A DNA stretch of 64,000 nt from NCBI GenBank assembly GCA_041918615.1, contig JAYRVH010000047.1, positions 26,199-90,198 on the forward strand. Reading direction: 5' to 3'. This document shows, one piece after another, positions 43,181-51,451 of this stretch (the stretch's first letter is position 1; every line of letters starts with the position of its first letter). The translations under genes and the position numbers were made by a program. The DNA comes from JAEUJM01 sp041918615 (GTDB lineage Bacteria > Actinomycetota > Acidimicrobiia > Acidimicrobiales > DATDAH01). Below the pieces are notes generated by a model that saw only the letters and a program-made list of their open reading frames with translations, was not told where the DNA came from and did not search any database.

Positions 43181-43969
43181 ATGGCAACGACGACCAAGAA
43201 GACTGCCGGCAAGAAGGCACCCGCGAGGAAGGCGGCCACGGCCAAGAAGAAGGCGCCTACCAAGAAGGCGCCCGCGAAGAAGACCGTCACGGCGAAGGTG
43301 ACACCGAGAAAGAAGGCCGCCTCGGCAATTGCCGAGCGGTCGACCCCGGACCGGGAAGCGACCCGCGAGGCCCTGGCCGAGTGGCTCGGCGACCTCGAAG
43401 GACGCCTGCGCAGCATCGGCGCCCAGATCGAGGAGCAGACGACGGACGTCCGTCGTCGGCTCGAGCCCTTCGTCGAGCAGGCCCGCTCCGACTGGGAGGC
43501 CCTCGGCTCGGCCGTCCAGCGCATCGGCGGTGCCGCCGGCCAGGCCTGGCAGGAGTCGGCCAAGCAGGCCAGAGCAGCCGGCGACCGACTCGAGGCCGAG
43601 CTGCGCACCATCGGGGCCGATCTCCGCACCGAGGCGGCATCGAGCGGGAGCGCCTACCGGGAGGCGCTGGCCGATCTGGCGGATGCCTCACGCGAACAGG
43701 TGAAGCGACTCCGCGACCAGGCCGGGAGCACGACGGGCGGGGCGAAGGGTCAGGTCGATGCTGCGGTCGAACGCGCCGATCGGGCCCTGGACGCCCTTCG
43801 GGACTCGCTCGAGCAGCTACGGGCCCAGGCCTCCGCGAGCCGGGACGACGTGCGCGATGACGCCCGCCAACTGGTGGACGACCTGCGCCTGGCGACCCAG
43901 GAGACGGCGAAGCGCCTGCGCTCGGTCGGCGAGGACAGCTCGTCCGGGAGCGCGAAGAAGGCCTCCTGA
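43181..43969 (+). CDS. Histone H1-like / coiled-coil DNA-associated protein
   Basis: A 262-aa protein with two parts. Residues 1-47 form a Lys/Ala/Pro tail (KKAPARKAATAKKKAPTKKA and similar AKK repeats) like those of bacterial H1-type or mycobacterial HupB/MDP1 tails, which bind DNA. The rest is a long amphipathic helix/coiled coil with Asp/Arg/Ala heptads resembling apolipoprotein- or methyl-accepting-type helices. AGGAGG precedes the ATG. A DosR-like box lies upstream, so nucleoid compaction in dormancy is an attractive but unproven role. A cell-surface or stress-hydrophilin role is an alternative. Confidence 0.82.
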   Translation: MATTTKKTAGKKAPARKAATAKKKAPTKKAPAKKTVTAKVTPRKKAASAIAERSTPDREATREALAEWLGDLEGRLRSIGAQIEEQTTDVRRRLEPFVEQARSDWEALGSAVQRIGGAAGQAWQESAKQARAAGDRLEAELRTIGADLRTEAASSGSAYREALADLADASREQVKRLRDQAGSTTGGAKGQVDAAVERADRALDALRDSLEQLRAQASASRDDVRDDARQLVDDLRLATQETAKRLRSVGEDSSSGSAKKAS

Positions 43970-43970
43970 G

Positions 43971-43985
43971 GTCCCCCCTCCGGGG
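43971..43985. terminator. Possible short terminator hairpin
   Basis: TCCCC-CCTCC-GGGGA, a 5-base-pair stem with 5-base loop immediately after the histone-like stop and before the convergent TauE gene. There is no T-tract, so it is weak evidence. Confidence 0.25.
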
Positions 43986-44020
43986 AAGGAGCAGGACGCG
44001 GGCTCGGTGCCGGTCCAGCC

Positions 44021-44824
44021 TCAGGTGAGCGCGAGCAGCGACTTCGTGGCGGTGTAGATCGCGACGGCGACCAGGAGGGCGGCGAACCACCGCAGCGTCG
44101 TCTTCGCGGGAAGGCGATCGGCCATTCGGGTGCCCGTGAGCACCCCCGCGAGCGCGGCAAGGGTGAACGGGATGGTCACCGACCAGTCGACGCCGCTGCC
44201 GATCCGAGCCACCAGGGCGGTCGAAGCGTTGATGGCGATGATGAGGAGCGAGGTGCCCACTGCCTCGGGCATGGCGAACCCCAGCAGGAGGGTCAAGGCC
44301 GGCACGATCACGAAGCCACCGCCCACGCCGAACAGCCCGGTGAAGAAGCCCACCACCGTGCCCGCACCGATCACCTTCGCGACCGTCGCCAGATCGCGGT
44401 GGAGGTGGGTGTCGACCGTGGTGGTCGCGCCACGGACCGCGGCATCGGCACCGACCTTGGTGCAGCTCGGGCATCCGGTCACCATCCGCCACGCGGCAAC
44501 CACGATCAGGGCGGAGAAGGCGAGCAACAGGACATCGGGGTCGAGCCGCCGGTTCAGCGCCGAGCCGGCGAACGAGCCGCCGATGCCGGCCAACCCGAAG
44601 AGCAGCCCGGCGCCGACCCGGACCCGCCCGCCACGCCAATGGTCGGCCATGCCGACGAGCGAGGCGCACCCCACCACGATGAGCGAGGTGGTGGTGGCCG
44701 CCTGGGGGCTCTCGCCCGCCACGTAGACCAGCACCGGGACGGCCAGGATCGAGCCGCCGCCCCCGAGGGCGCCGAGTGACAACCCGATCAGGAACCCCAG
44801 CGGCGAGGCCAGCCATGCCCTCAC
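44021..44824 (-). CDS. TauE/SafE-type sulfur-anion exporter
   Basis: A 267-aa membrane protein of the TauE/SafE (DUF81) family with about eight hydrophobic segments. The two repeated gates are GLSLGALGGGGSILAVPVL and GFFTGLFGVGGGFVIVPALTLL. A CPSC motif lies in the middle loop. It probably exports sulfite, thiosulfate or another product of persulfide oxidation. The GTG start overlaps the stop of the persulfide dioxygenase (GTGA), so both are made together under the CstR-type operator. Confidence 0.92.
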   Translation of the reverse strand: MRAWLASPLGFLIGLSLGALGGGGSILAVPVLVYVAGESPQAATTTSLIVVGCASLVGMADHWRGGRVRVGAGLLFGLAGIGGSFAGSALNRRLDPDVLLLAFSALIVVAAWRMVTGCPSCTKVGADAAVRGATTTVDTHLHRDLATVAKVIGAGTVVGFFTGLFGVGGGFVIVPALTLLLGFAMPEAVGTSLLIIAINASTALVARIGSGVDWSVTIPFTLAALAGVLTGTRMADRLPAKTTLRWFAALLVAVAIYTATKSLLALT

Positions 44825-46239
44825 GGGTCAGTGGTCACGTCGGTGGTCACGTCGACCGTCGCGCCGCCGACGTGCTGTGACGCCCACGCCCCGTATCCGC
44901 CCAGGAGATCCGAGACCTGGGTGAACCCGGCGGCACGGAGGAGGCTGGACGCGAGGATCGACCGGTAGCCACCGGCGCAGTAGACGACCGTGGGGCGAGC
45001 GGGGTCGAGCTCACCGAGCCGGCTCCGCAGCTCGGCCACAGGGATGTTGCGGGCGCCGGCGATCGTGCCCAGCTTCACCTCGCCGGCGTTGCGCACGTCG
45101 ACCAGTGCAGGGCCGTCGGCGGCGCGCAGGCGCCGGCCGAGCTCGTCGACGGTGACCCGCGAGCTGGCTTCGACCACCTCGGGATGGGCGACGAACGCCG
45201 CCAGGGGGTCGTCGAGCGCGCCCACCACCTGATCGAAGCCGATCCGGGCGAGCCGCACCCGGGCCTCGAGTGCTCCCTCGGGGTCGGCCACCAGCACGAT
45301 CGGGGTGTCGTGGTCGACCACGCTTCCCGCGTACTCGGCGAAACGCCCGCCGGCCCCCACGTTGAGGGCACCCCGCAGGTGCCCGATGGCGAACGACGTG
45401 GCGTCCCTGGTGTCGAGCACCACGGCGCCCTGCGCCTGGCGGTCGAGGACCTCGTCGAGCCCGAGGGGAGCAGGTGCCTCCGTCTCGTCGAGCAGCTCGC
45501 GCCGACGTCGGTTGAGCCCCGCGTCGAACGCGAAGTAGCCCGGTGCCGTGGGCTGGCCCTCTGTCACCGCGGCGATGAACTCGGACGCGCTCATCGGGGC
45601 GAGCGCGTAGTTCGTGGCCCGCTGCTCGCCGATCGTCGAGACCGTCTCGGTGGACAGGTTCTTGCCACAGGCCGAGCCGGCGCCGTGGGCGGGATAGACC
45701 CGGGTGACGTCGGGCAGGGTGAGCAGCTTGTCGTGCAACGACCGGTACAGCTGGCCGGCCAGCTCCTCGGCCGACACCCCGACGGACGAGAGCAGGTCGG
45801 GACGCCCCACGTCGCCGACGAAGAGCGCGTCGCCCGTGAGCACGCCGTAGGGCACCTCGTCGGTGCCGTGCTCGTAGACCACGACGCTGATCGACTCCGG
45901 GGTGTGGCCCGGCGTGGCCCGCACCTCGAGCATGACCTCACCCAGGCTGACGCGCTCGCCGTCCCGGAGGCGCCTGATGGGGAAGTCGGCCGTGGCCGCC
46001 TCGCCGAACCCGATCTCGGCGCCGGTGGCCTCGGCCAGCTCGAGGTGCCCCGAGAGGAAGTCGGCGTGGAAGTGGGTCTCGACGATCAGCTCGATGCGGA
46101 GCCCTGCGGCGGCCGCGTCGTCCAGGTACTGCTGGATGTCCCGTCGCGGGTCGACCACCACGGCCCGACCGGTGCTCTCGTCGCCGATCAGGTACGACGC
46201 CTGCGAGAGGCACTCCAGGTAGTACTGCGTGAACTGCAC
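44821..46239 (-). CDS. Persulfide dioxygenase (ETHE1-like) fused to rhodanese domains
   Basis: A 472-aa fusion. Residues 1 to about 250 form a metallo-beta-lactamase-fold persulfide dioxygenase (ETHFHADFLSGH, TPGHTPESISVV, GDALFVGDVGRPDLL, YPAHGAGSACG), which oxidises glutathione/low-molecular-weight persulfide to sulfite. Two rhodanese domains follow: the first (about 255-345) lacks an active Cys, and the second has VYCAGGYRS. The fusion channels sulfane sulfur to a thiol, making thiosulfate or new persulfide. AAGGAG precedes the GTG. It is divergent from the CstR-type repressor with the operator between them. Confidence 0.95.
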   Translation of the reverse strand: MQFTQYYLECLSQASYLIGDESTGRAVVVDPRRDIQQYLDDAAAAGLRIELIVETHFHADFLSGHLELAEATGAEIGFGEAATADFPIRRLRDGERVSLGEVMLEVRATPGHTPESISVVVYEHGTDEVPYGVLTGDALFVGDVGRPDLLSSVGVSAEELAGQLYRSLHDKLLTLPDVTRVYPAHGAGSACGKNLSTETVSTIGEQRATNYALAPMSASEFIAAVTEGQPTAPGYFAFDAGLNRRRRELLDETEAPAPLGLDEVLDRQAQGAVVLDTRDATSFAIGHLRGALNVGAGGRFAEYAGSVVDHDTPIVLVADPEGALEARVRLARIGFDQVVGALDDPLAAFVAHPEVVEASSRVTVDELGRRLRAADGPALVDVRNAGEVKLGTIAGARNIPVAELRSRLGELDPARPTVVYCAGGYRSILASSLLRAAGFTQVSDLLGGYGAWASQHVGGATVDVTTDVTTDP

Positions 46240-46287
46240 GGCAAACTCCTTCTTTCGGCCGTCCCGCGATCCACCAACGCCGGATCA

Positions 46288-46303
46288 ATACCCCCTAGGG
46301 TAT
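46288..46303. promoter_or_regulatory. CsoR/CstR-family operator
   Basis: ATACCCCCTAGGGTAT, the G/C-tract palindrome typical of CsoR/CstR operators. It lies between the divergent persulfide dioxygenase and repressor genes and overlaps a leftward TATTGAT and a rightward TATCCT -10 candidate, so one repressor could close both promoters. Confidence 0.8.
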
Positions 46304-46370
46304 CCTGGAGTACGGGCATCCGCGACCAGCGGGGTCCAGGTCGAACGACAATGAAGAGGAAGGGGACGAC

Positions 46371-46640
46371 GTGGAGTTGCCAGAGGACACCGTGGCCGAT
46401 CTCACCCGGCGCCTGAGCCGGGCCGAGGGCCAGCTCCGTGGGGTACAGCAGATGCTCGCCGAGGGACGCGACTGCCGCGAGGTCGCCCAACAGCTCTCGG
46501 CTGCGACCAAGGCGATCCAGCGGGCGGGATTCGTGCTGGTGACCGCCGGCCTCACCTGGTGCGTGTCCGACCCCGAGCGATCGGCCGCCGAGGGCTACGA
46601 CCTCGACCAGGTCCAGAAGATGTTCCTGAGCCTCTCGTAG
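46371..46640 (+). CDS. CstR-type persulfide-sensing repressor (CsoR/DUF156 family)
   Basis: An 89-aa all-helical CsoR-family repressor (TRRLSRAEGQLRGVQQMLAEGRDC...). Cys35 and Cys64 have the 29-residue spacing of CstR and CsoR. The His that CsoR uses to bind Cu(I), four residues before the second Cys, is Gly60 here. This favours persulfide sensing (CstR) over copper, as does the sulfide-oxidation context. On cross-linking by persulfide it should leave the operator at 46288-46303 and allow both divergent transcripts. Confidence 0.93.
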   Translation: MELPEDTVADLTRRLSRAEGQLRGVQQMLAEGRDCREVAQQLSAATKAIQRAGFVLVTAGLTWCVSDPERSAAEGYDLDQVQKMFLSLS

Positions 46641-46664
46641 GCGACCGTGCCCGATTCGCCGGAA

Positions 46665-46684
46665 GTTGGGACCTTCGGACCTGG
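46665..46684 (+). promoter_or_regulatory. DosR-like box and leaderless promoter of SQR
   Basis: GTTGGGACCTTCGGACCTGG, then 20 bases, CAGAGT (46705-46710), six bases, and the GTG at 46717. The box centre is 42.5 bases from the predicted start, a class II activator position. Confidence 0.6.
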
Positions 46685-46716
46685 TGGAACTCGGCCGGAT
46701 CAGCCAGAGTGACGGC

Positions 46717-47991
46717 GTGACTCAGCACAACAGCCCCAAGAACGTCGTGATCCTCGGTGGCGGGACCGGCGGCACGCTCGGCGCCAATCGCCTCCGCCGT
46801 GAGCTGTCCGACGATGTCCAGATCACCGTCGTCGACCAGGACGACGCTCACGTCTACCAACCGGGGCTGCTGTTCGTGCCCTTCGGCCTCACCCACTCCG
46901 AGGACATCGTGCGCTCACGCCGCCGTCAGCTGCACGCCGGGATCGACTATCGCCAGGACACCATCGACCACGTCGACGTGCCCGCGCAGGGCGTCCACCT
47001 CGCCGACGGCACGATCCTGCACTACGACGTGCTCATCGTCGCCACCGGCGCCGTGCTCACACCCGAGGAGACCGAGGGCCTCAGCGGTCCTGGGTGGATG
47101 GAGAAGGTCTTCACCTTCTACACGCCCGAGGGAGCGGGGGCGCTCGAATCCGCCCTGGCCACCTTCCAGGGCGAACGCCTCGTCGTGAACGTGGTCGACA
47201 TGCCGATCAAGTGCCCGGTGGCGCCCCTCGAGTTCTGCTTCCTCGCCGACTGGTACTTCCGCGAGCGGGGCATCCGTGACCAGGTCGAGCTCACCTACGC
47301 CACCCCGCTCGATGCCGCGTTCACCAAGCCGGTCGCTTCGCAGGCCCTCGGCGGCCTGCTCGCCGAGAAGGGAATCAACCTGGTCACCGAATTCAACACC
47401 GGCGAGGTGGACGGCCTCGCCGGCAAGCTCGTCGGTTACGACGGCCGTGAGGTCGAGTTCGACCTGGCGGTCGTCATCCCACTCCACAGCGGCGCCGACT
47501 ACGTGGGCCGCTCGCCGGGCCTGGGCGACGAGGTGAACTTCGTCCCCACCGACGAGCACACCCTGCAGTCGAGGGTCGCGCCGAACATCTTCGCCATCGG
47601 CGACGCAACCAACGTGCCTGCGTCGAAGGCGGGGTCGGTCACCCACTTCGAGGGCGAGGTCCTGGTCGAGAACGTCCGCCGCTTCCTCGCCGGCGAGGAC
47701 CTCGACGCCAGCTACGACGGCCACGCCAACTGCTTCATCGAGACGGGCTTCCACAAGGCGCTCCTGATCGACTTCAACTACGAGACCGAGCCGCTCCCTG
47801 GGCACTTCCCCGGATCGGTGGGCATGCCGCTGCTCAAGGAGTCACGCATGAACCACCTCGGCAAGCTCATGTTCCAGTGGTTCTACTGGCACGCGCTCCT
47901 GCCCGGTCGCGACATCCCCGGCATCGGCGCCGACATGCCCACGGGCGGCAAGGACCGTCCCGGCCCGTCGGTCGAGGCCGTCGGCTCTTGA
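46717..47991 (+). CDS. Sulfide:quinone oxidoreductase (SQR-like, pyridine nucleotide-disulfide family)
   Basis: A 424-aa FAD protein. It begins NVVILGGGTGGTLGANRLRREL (FAD dinucleotide fold), has YQPGLLFVPFG, the redox Cys region MPIKCPVAPLEFCFLADWYF and the FAD-tail motif NIFAIGDATNVPASKAGSVTHFEG. SQR oxidises sulfide at the membrane and feeds electrons to quinone. The GTG at 46717 is preferred to upstream codons because a -10 box lies six bases before it. A DosR-like box, in addition to the nearby CstR operator, suggests double control. Confidence 0.92.
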   Translation: MTQHNSPKNVVILGGGTGGTLGANRLRRELSDDVQITVVDQDDAHVYQPGLLFVPFGLTHSEDIVRSRRRQLHAGIDYRQDTIDHVDVPAQGVHLADGTILHYDVLIVATGAVLTPEETEGLSGPGWMEKVFTFYTPEGAGALESALATFQGERLVVNVVDMPIKCPVAPLEFCFLADWYFRERGIRDQVELTYATPLDAAFTKPVASQALGGLLAEKGINLVTEFNTGEVDGLAGKLVGYDGREVEFDLAVVIPLHSGADYVGRSPGLGDEVNFVPTDEHTLQSRVAPNIFAIGDATNVPASKAGSVTHFEGEVLVENVRRFLAGEDLDASYDGHANCFIETGFHKALLIDFNYETEPLPGHFPGSVGMPLLKESRMNHLGKLMFQWFYWHALLPGRDIPGIGADMPTGGKDRPGPSVEAVGS

Positions 47992-48027
47992 CCACTCATC
48001 ACCGCACGTCCAACAGGAGGAACTGAC

Positions 48028-48345
48028 ATGCCCACCCGAACCATCGCCGGCGCCACCGTCGAGGTGAACGACGAAGGGTTCTTCACCCAACCCGACCAGT
48101 GGAACGAGGACATGGCGGCCGAGCTCGCCTCGGAGGTCGACATCGACCCGCTCACCGAGGGCCACTGGAAGATCATCAACTTCATGCGGGAGGAGTACGC
48201 GGAGAAGGGCACCGGCCCCACCGTGCGCGTGATGGGCAAGACATCGGGCGTCTCGGTCAAGGAGCTCTACCAGCTCTTCCCGAAGGGACCCGCCAAGATG
48301 GCCGCCAAGATCGCCGGCATCCCCAAGCCGCGCGGCTGCATCTGA
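48028..48345 (+). CDS. TusE/DsrC-family sulfur carrier with a single C-terminal Cys
   Basis: A 105-aa DsrC/TusE-fold protein: DQWNEDMAAELASEVDIDPLTEGHWKIINFMREEY, then LFPKGPAKMAAKIAGIPKPRGCI. The penultimate Cys of the flexible arm is present. The second Cys used by true DsrC, about ten residues earlier, is Ala. That is the TusE-like state, which relays a persulfide rather than forming the DsrC trisulfide. AGGAGG precedes the ATG. It lies 36 bases after SQR and is followed by a DsrE-like protein, a natural sulfur-relay pair. Confidence 0.92.
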   Translation: MPTRTIAGATVEVNDEGFFTQPDQWNEDMAAELASEVDIDPLTEGHWKIINFMREEYAEKGTGPTVRVMGKTSGVSVKELYQLFPKGPAKMAAKIAGIPKPRGCI

Positions 48346-48418
48346 GCCAGCCCGGCCGGCCCGGCCCAACCGGCCGGTCCGCAGCACACATCCACCAACA
48401 CGACAGGAGAGTGACGCC

Positions 48419-48886
48419 ATGGGCGACACCATCGAGAAGGTATCCATCATCATGTCGAAGGGATCCCTGGACGGGATCTACCCCGGCCTCATCATGGCGA
48501 ACGGCGCCCGCGCCGAGGGCATCGACGCCAACCTGTTCTTCACGTTCTTCGGCCTCGACGCCATCCACCAGAAGCGCCACGACCACATCAAGATGGCGAC
48601 CGTCGGCAACCCCGGGCTCCACTTCGCCACCTGGGCCGGCGGCCTTCCCGGCGTCTCGACCATGATGACGCACTACATGGAGCACAAGATGGACGCGCTC
48701 GACATCCCGCCGATCCCGGAGTTCATCGAGATGATCGCCGACACCGGCGCCGGCCTGTACGCCTGCAAGGCGTCGGTCGACCTGTTCGGCCTCAGCGAGG
48801 AGGACCTCATCCCCCAGGCCCGCGAGATCATCACCGTCGGCGAGTTCTACGAGATGGCCGCCGGGGGAGAGATCATCTTCACCTGA
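48419..48886 (+). CDS. DsrE-family (DsrE2-like) sulfur transfer protein
   Basis: A 155-aa DsrE/DsrF-superfamily protein. VSIIMSKGSLDGIYPGLIMANGARAEGIDANLFFTFFGLDAI is the typical opening, and the candidate active Cys is in GAGLYACKASVDLFGLSEEDLI. DsrE2-like proteins hand sulfur from rhodanese to TusA/TusE/DsrC. AGGAGAG precedes the ATG. It is the last clear member of the SQR transcript. Confidence 0.92.
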   Translation: MGDTIEKVSIIMSKGSLDGIYPGLIMANGARAEGIDANLFFTFFGLDAIHQKRHDHIKMATVGNPGLHFATWAGGLPGVSTMMTHYMEHKMDALDIPPIPEFIEMIADTGAGLYACKASVDLFGLSEEDLIPQAREIITVGEFYEMAAGGEIIFT

Positions 48887-48932
48887 GCGGTGGGTACGGT
48901 AACTGCCCTGGCGCCACAAGGGGGAGAAGCAA

Positions 48933-50513
48933 ATGGGCAAGATCCGCACCACGGGAGTCGGCGTGCTGGTCGGTGCCCTGTTGCTGGCGGCATGCTCGTC
49001 TTCGAGCGGCCAGCCCTCCGCTTCGCCCGCTTCCACGGCCTCGACCGCCTCCACCGCCACCACCGAGGAGGCGACGGGGGCGCGGTTCGATCCTGATGCG
49101 GTCGCCAGGGTGACCGTCGACGGGCCGATCACCGGGGGCGCCGGCAAGCCGGTGCTCGGGCCGGCCGGCCCCGACCTCGGCGCCCTCGGCTACACCGAGG
49201 AGGAGTTCTTCCTCTCGGGCACAGCCGGCTCGTACACGAGCGCCGAGCCGCTCACGAGCGACGGCGAGTGGACGGTCGGGCCCGACAGCTCGGCCGACTA
49301 CACCAACCGCATCCTCGTGCGACGCCCCACCGACGACGCCGACTTCAACGGCACGGTGTTCGTCGAGTGGCTCAACGTGAGCGGCGGCCTCGACGCCTCA
49401 CCCGAGTGGACGCTCGCCCACGTGGGTCTCATCCGCTCGGGCGCCGCGTGGGTCGGCGTGTCGGCGCAGGCCGCGGGCATCTCGGGCCAGGGCGGCCTGG
49501 CCGCCGCCCTTCGCCTCCAGAACGCCGACCCCGAACGCTACGGCGCGCTCCACCACCCTGGTGACAGCTTCTCGTACGACATGTACAGCCAGGCCGGGGC
49601 CGCCGTCCGAACCCAGGCCGACACGGTTCTCGGCGGGCTCACGCCGGAGCGGATCATCGCGGGCGGGCAGTCACAGTCGGCGTTCCGGCTGTCCACCTAC
49701 GTCAACGCCCTGGCCCCGATCCAACGGGTGTACGACGGCTACCTGATACACAGCCGCGCCGACGGCGCCGCCCCGCTGTCCGAGGCGCCCCAGGCGGACG
49801 TGCCCGCACCCAGCCCCACGCTCGTGCGCACCGACCTCGACGTGCCGGTGCTGGTCTTCTCCACCGAGACCGACCTCTCCGCCGACGGCCTGGGCTACTC
49901 GGCGGCCCGCCAACCCGACACGGACCACGTGCGGGGCTGGGAGGTCGCCGGCACGGCCCACTACGACGCCTACGGCCTCGGCCTCGGCGACGCCGACGAC
50001 GGGTCGGGTGCAGCCGACGCGGCCGCGCTCGCCGCGCTCTCGTCGCCACCCAGCACGGTGTACGGCGGCGTCATCAGCTGCGACAGCCCCATCAACGCCG
50101 GGCCCCACCAGTACGTGCTGCGCGCGGCCATGGCGGCCCTCGACGACTGGGTCCGCACCGGCGAACCGCCACCCGAGATGCCCCGGCTCGAGCTCGAGGA
50201 CGATCGTCGGGCCTTCGTGCTCGACGAGAACGGCAATGCGGTGGGCGGCATCCGCAACCCCTACGTGGATGCCCCGGTGGCGGCTCTCTCCGGCCTCGGC
50301 CAGTCGGGCACCAGCTTCTGCTCCCTGTTCGGCACCACGGCGCCCTTCGACGAGGCCGAGCTCGCGGGCCGCTACCCCTCCCATGCGGCGTTCGTCGAGC
50401 AATGGGACCAGGCAGCCGGCGAGGCGGTCGATGCCGGGGTCCTTCTGGCGGACGACGCCGAGCAGCTGCGGGCAGCGGCGGCAGGGGCGACGATCGGCGG
50501 CTCATCCCGATGA
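48933..50513 (+). CDS. Secreted lipoprotein, alpha/beta hydrolase domain family
   Basis: A 526-aa exported protein. The signal peptide ends in a LLLAAC lipobox and is followed by a Ser/Thr/Ala linker. The body belongs to the alpha/beta-hydrolase-domain group with a nucleophile elbow AGGQSQSA (Ser at about 247), the ADYTNRILVRRPTDDADFNGTVFVEWLNVSGG opening and a late GTAHYD His. The substrates are unknown; relatives are near catabolic genes. GGGGGAGAAG precedes the ATG. A TACGGT hexamer about 40 bases upstream may be its own promoter, separate from the sulfide operon. Confidence 0.88.
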   Translation: MGKIRTTGVGVLVGALLLAACSSSSGQPSASPASTASTASTATTEEATGARFDPDAVARVTVDGPITGGAGKPVLGPAGPDLGALGYTEEEFFLSGTAGSYTSAEPLTSDGEWTVGPDSSADYTNRILVRRPTDDADFNGTVFVEWLNVSGGLDASPEWTLAHVGLIRSGAAWVGVSAQAAGISGQGGLAAALRLQNADPERYGALHHPGDSFSYDMYSQAGAAVRTQADTVLGGLTPERIIAGGQSQSAFRLSTYVNALAPIQRVYDGYLIHSRADGAAPLSEAPQADVPAPSPTLVRTDLDVPVLVFSTETDLSADGLGYSAARQPDTDHVRGWEVAGTAHYDAYGLGLGDADDGSGAADAAALAALSSPPSTVYGGVISCDSPINAGPHQYVLRAAMAALDDWVRTGEPPPEMPRLELEDDRRAFVLDENGNAVGGIRNPYVDAPVAALSGLGQSGTSFCSLFGTTAPFDEAELAGRYPSHAAFVEQWDQAAGEAVDAGVLLADDAEQLRAAAAGATIGGSSR

Positions 50514-50518
50514 GCATC

Positions 50519-50531
50519 TAGGGTCCGGCCA
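50519..50531 (+). promoter_or_regulatory. Leaderless promoter of the LLM oxidoreductase
   Basis: TAGGGT (50519-50524), six bases, ATG at 50531. Confidence 0.6.
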
Positions 50532-51400
50532 TGAAGTTCGGCATCGCCTTCGCCAACACCGTCACCTTCGCCGGGCGCGACGGGCTCACCGACCTGGCCC
50601 GCCATGCCGAGGCCGCGGGCTTCGAGTCGCTCTGGACGGTGGAGCACGTGGTCTACCCCGACGGCTACGAGTCGGCCTACCCCTACGACCGCAGCGGCAA
50701 GATGGCGGGCGAAGCGTCCACGCCCATCCCCGACCCACTCATCTGGCTGTCGTTCGTGGCCGCGGCCACCACCACGTTGCGCCTCGGCACCGGCATCTTG
50801 ATCCTGCCCCAACGCAACCCGCTGGTGCTGGCCAAAGAAGTGGCGACCCTCGACGCGCTGTCGGGCGGGCGCGTCGAGCTGGGCATCGGCGTCGGTTGGC
50901 TCGAAGAGGAGTTCGACGCGCTGGGGGTGCCCTTCGAGCGGCGAGGGGCCCGCACCGACGAGTACGTCGACGCCCTGCGCGCCCTCTGGGCCGACGACCA
51001 CGCGTCGTTCTCGGGCGAGTTCGTGTCGTTCGACGGGGTGAGCAGCAACCCGAAGCCGGCGAACGGCCGGGTCCCGGTCCACGTGGGTGGTCACAGCCGC
51101 AAGGCGGCCGAACGGGCCGGCCGCCTCGGCGACGGCTTCTTCCCCGCCAAGGGCGACCTGGACATGCTCATCGACGTGATGCGTGAGGCCGCGGCCACCG
51201 CCGATCGGGATGCGGAGGCCATCGAGGTCACCACCGGCAACGCCGACGTGCTCGGCGAGGCCGGCCCCGAGGCCGTGGCGGCGCTGGCCGACCAGGGCGT
51301 CGACCGGGTGGTCGTGCCGGCGTTCGTGTTCCTGGGCAACCCCGCCGAGGACCTCGCCGCGTTCGGCGAGCGCGTGATCCGGCCCGTGAACGGTCCCTGA
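50531..51400 (+). CDS. LLM-class F420-dependent oxidoreductase
   Basis: A 289-aa luciferase-like TIM-barrel protein: MKFGIAFANTVTFAGRDGLTDLARHAEAAGFESLWTVEHV, LRLGTGILILPQRNPLVLAKEVATLD, and RVELGIGVGWLEEEFDALGVPF. These features mark the actinobacterial F420 subgroup rather than FMN monooxygenases, though the cofactor cannot be proven from sequence. The substrate is unknown. It is only 17 bases after the lipoprotein esterase gene but has its own leaderless promoter. Confidence 0.92.
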   Translation: MKFGIAFANTVTFAGRDGLTDLARHAEAAGFESLWTVEHVVYPDGYESAYPYDRSGKMAGEASTPIPDPLIWLSFVAAATTTLRLGTGILILPQRNPLVLAKEVATLDALSGGRVELGIGVGWLEEEFDALGVPFERRGARTDEYVDALRALWADDHASFSGEFVSFDGVSSNPKPANGRVPVHVGGHSRKAAERAGRLGDGFFPAKGDLDMLIDVMREAAATADRDAEAIEVTTGNADVLGEAGPEAVAALADQGVDRVVVPAFVFLGNPAEDLAAFGERVIRPVNGP

Positions 51401-51419
51401 TCGGGACTTTGGTCCATAG
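51400..51419 (+). promoter_or_regulatory. DosR-like box and leaderless promoter of the alpha/beta hydrolase
   Basis: ATCGGGACTTTGGTCCATAG, then 20 bases, CACACT (51440-51445), six bases and the ATG at 51452. Of the six boxes this is the closest to the mycobacterial DosR consensus (GGGACTTTnGTCC core). Confidence 0.65.
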
Positions 51420-51451
51420 GCAGGGACCCCGCGACCGCTCACACTGAAGCC

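Noticed and set aside
46371..46640. Copper-sensing CsoR
   Set aside because: The His ligand of CsoR is replaced by Gly60 and the neighbours are sulfide-oxidation genes, so CstR is the better call.
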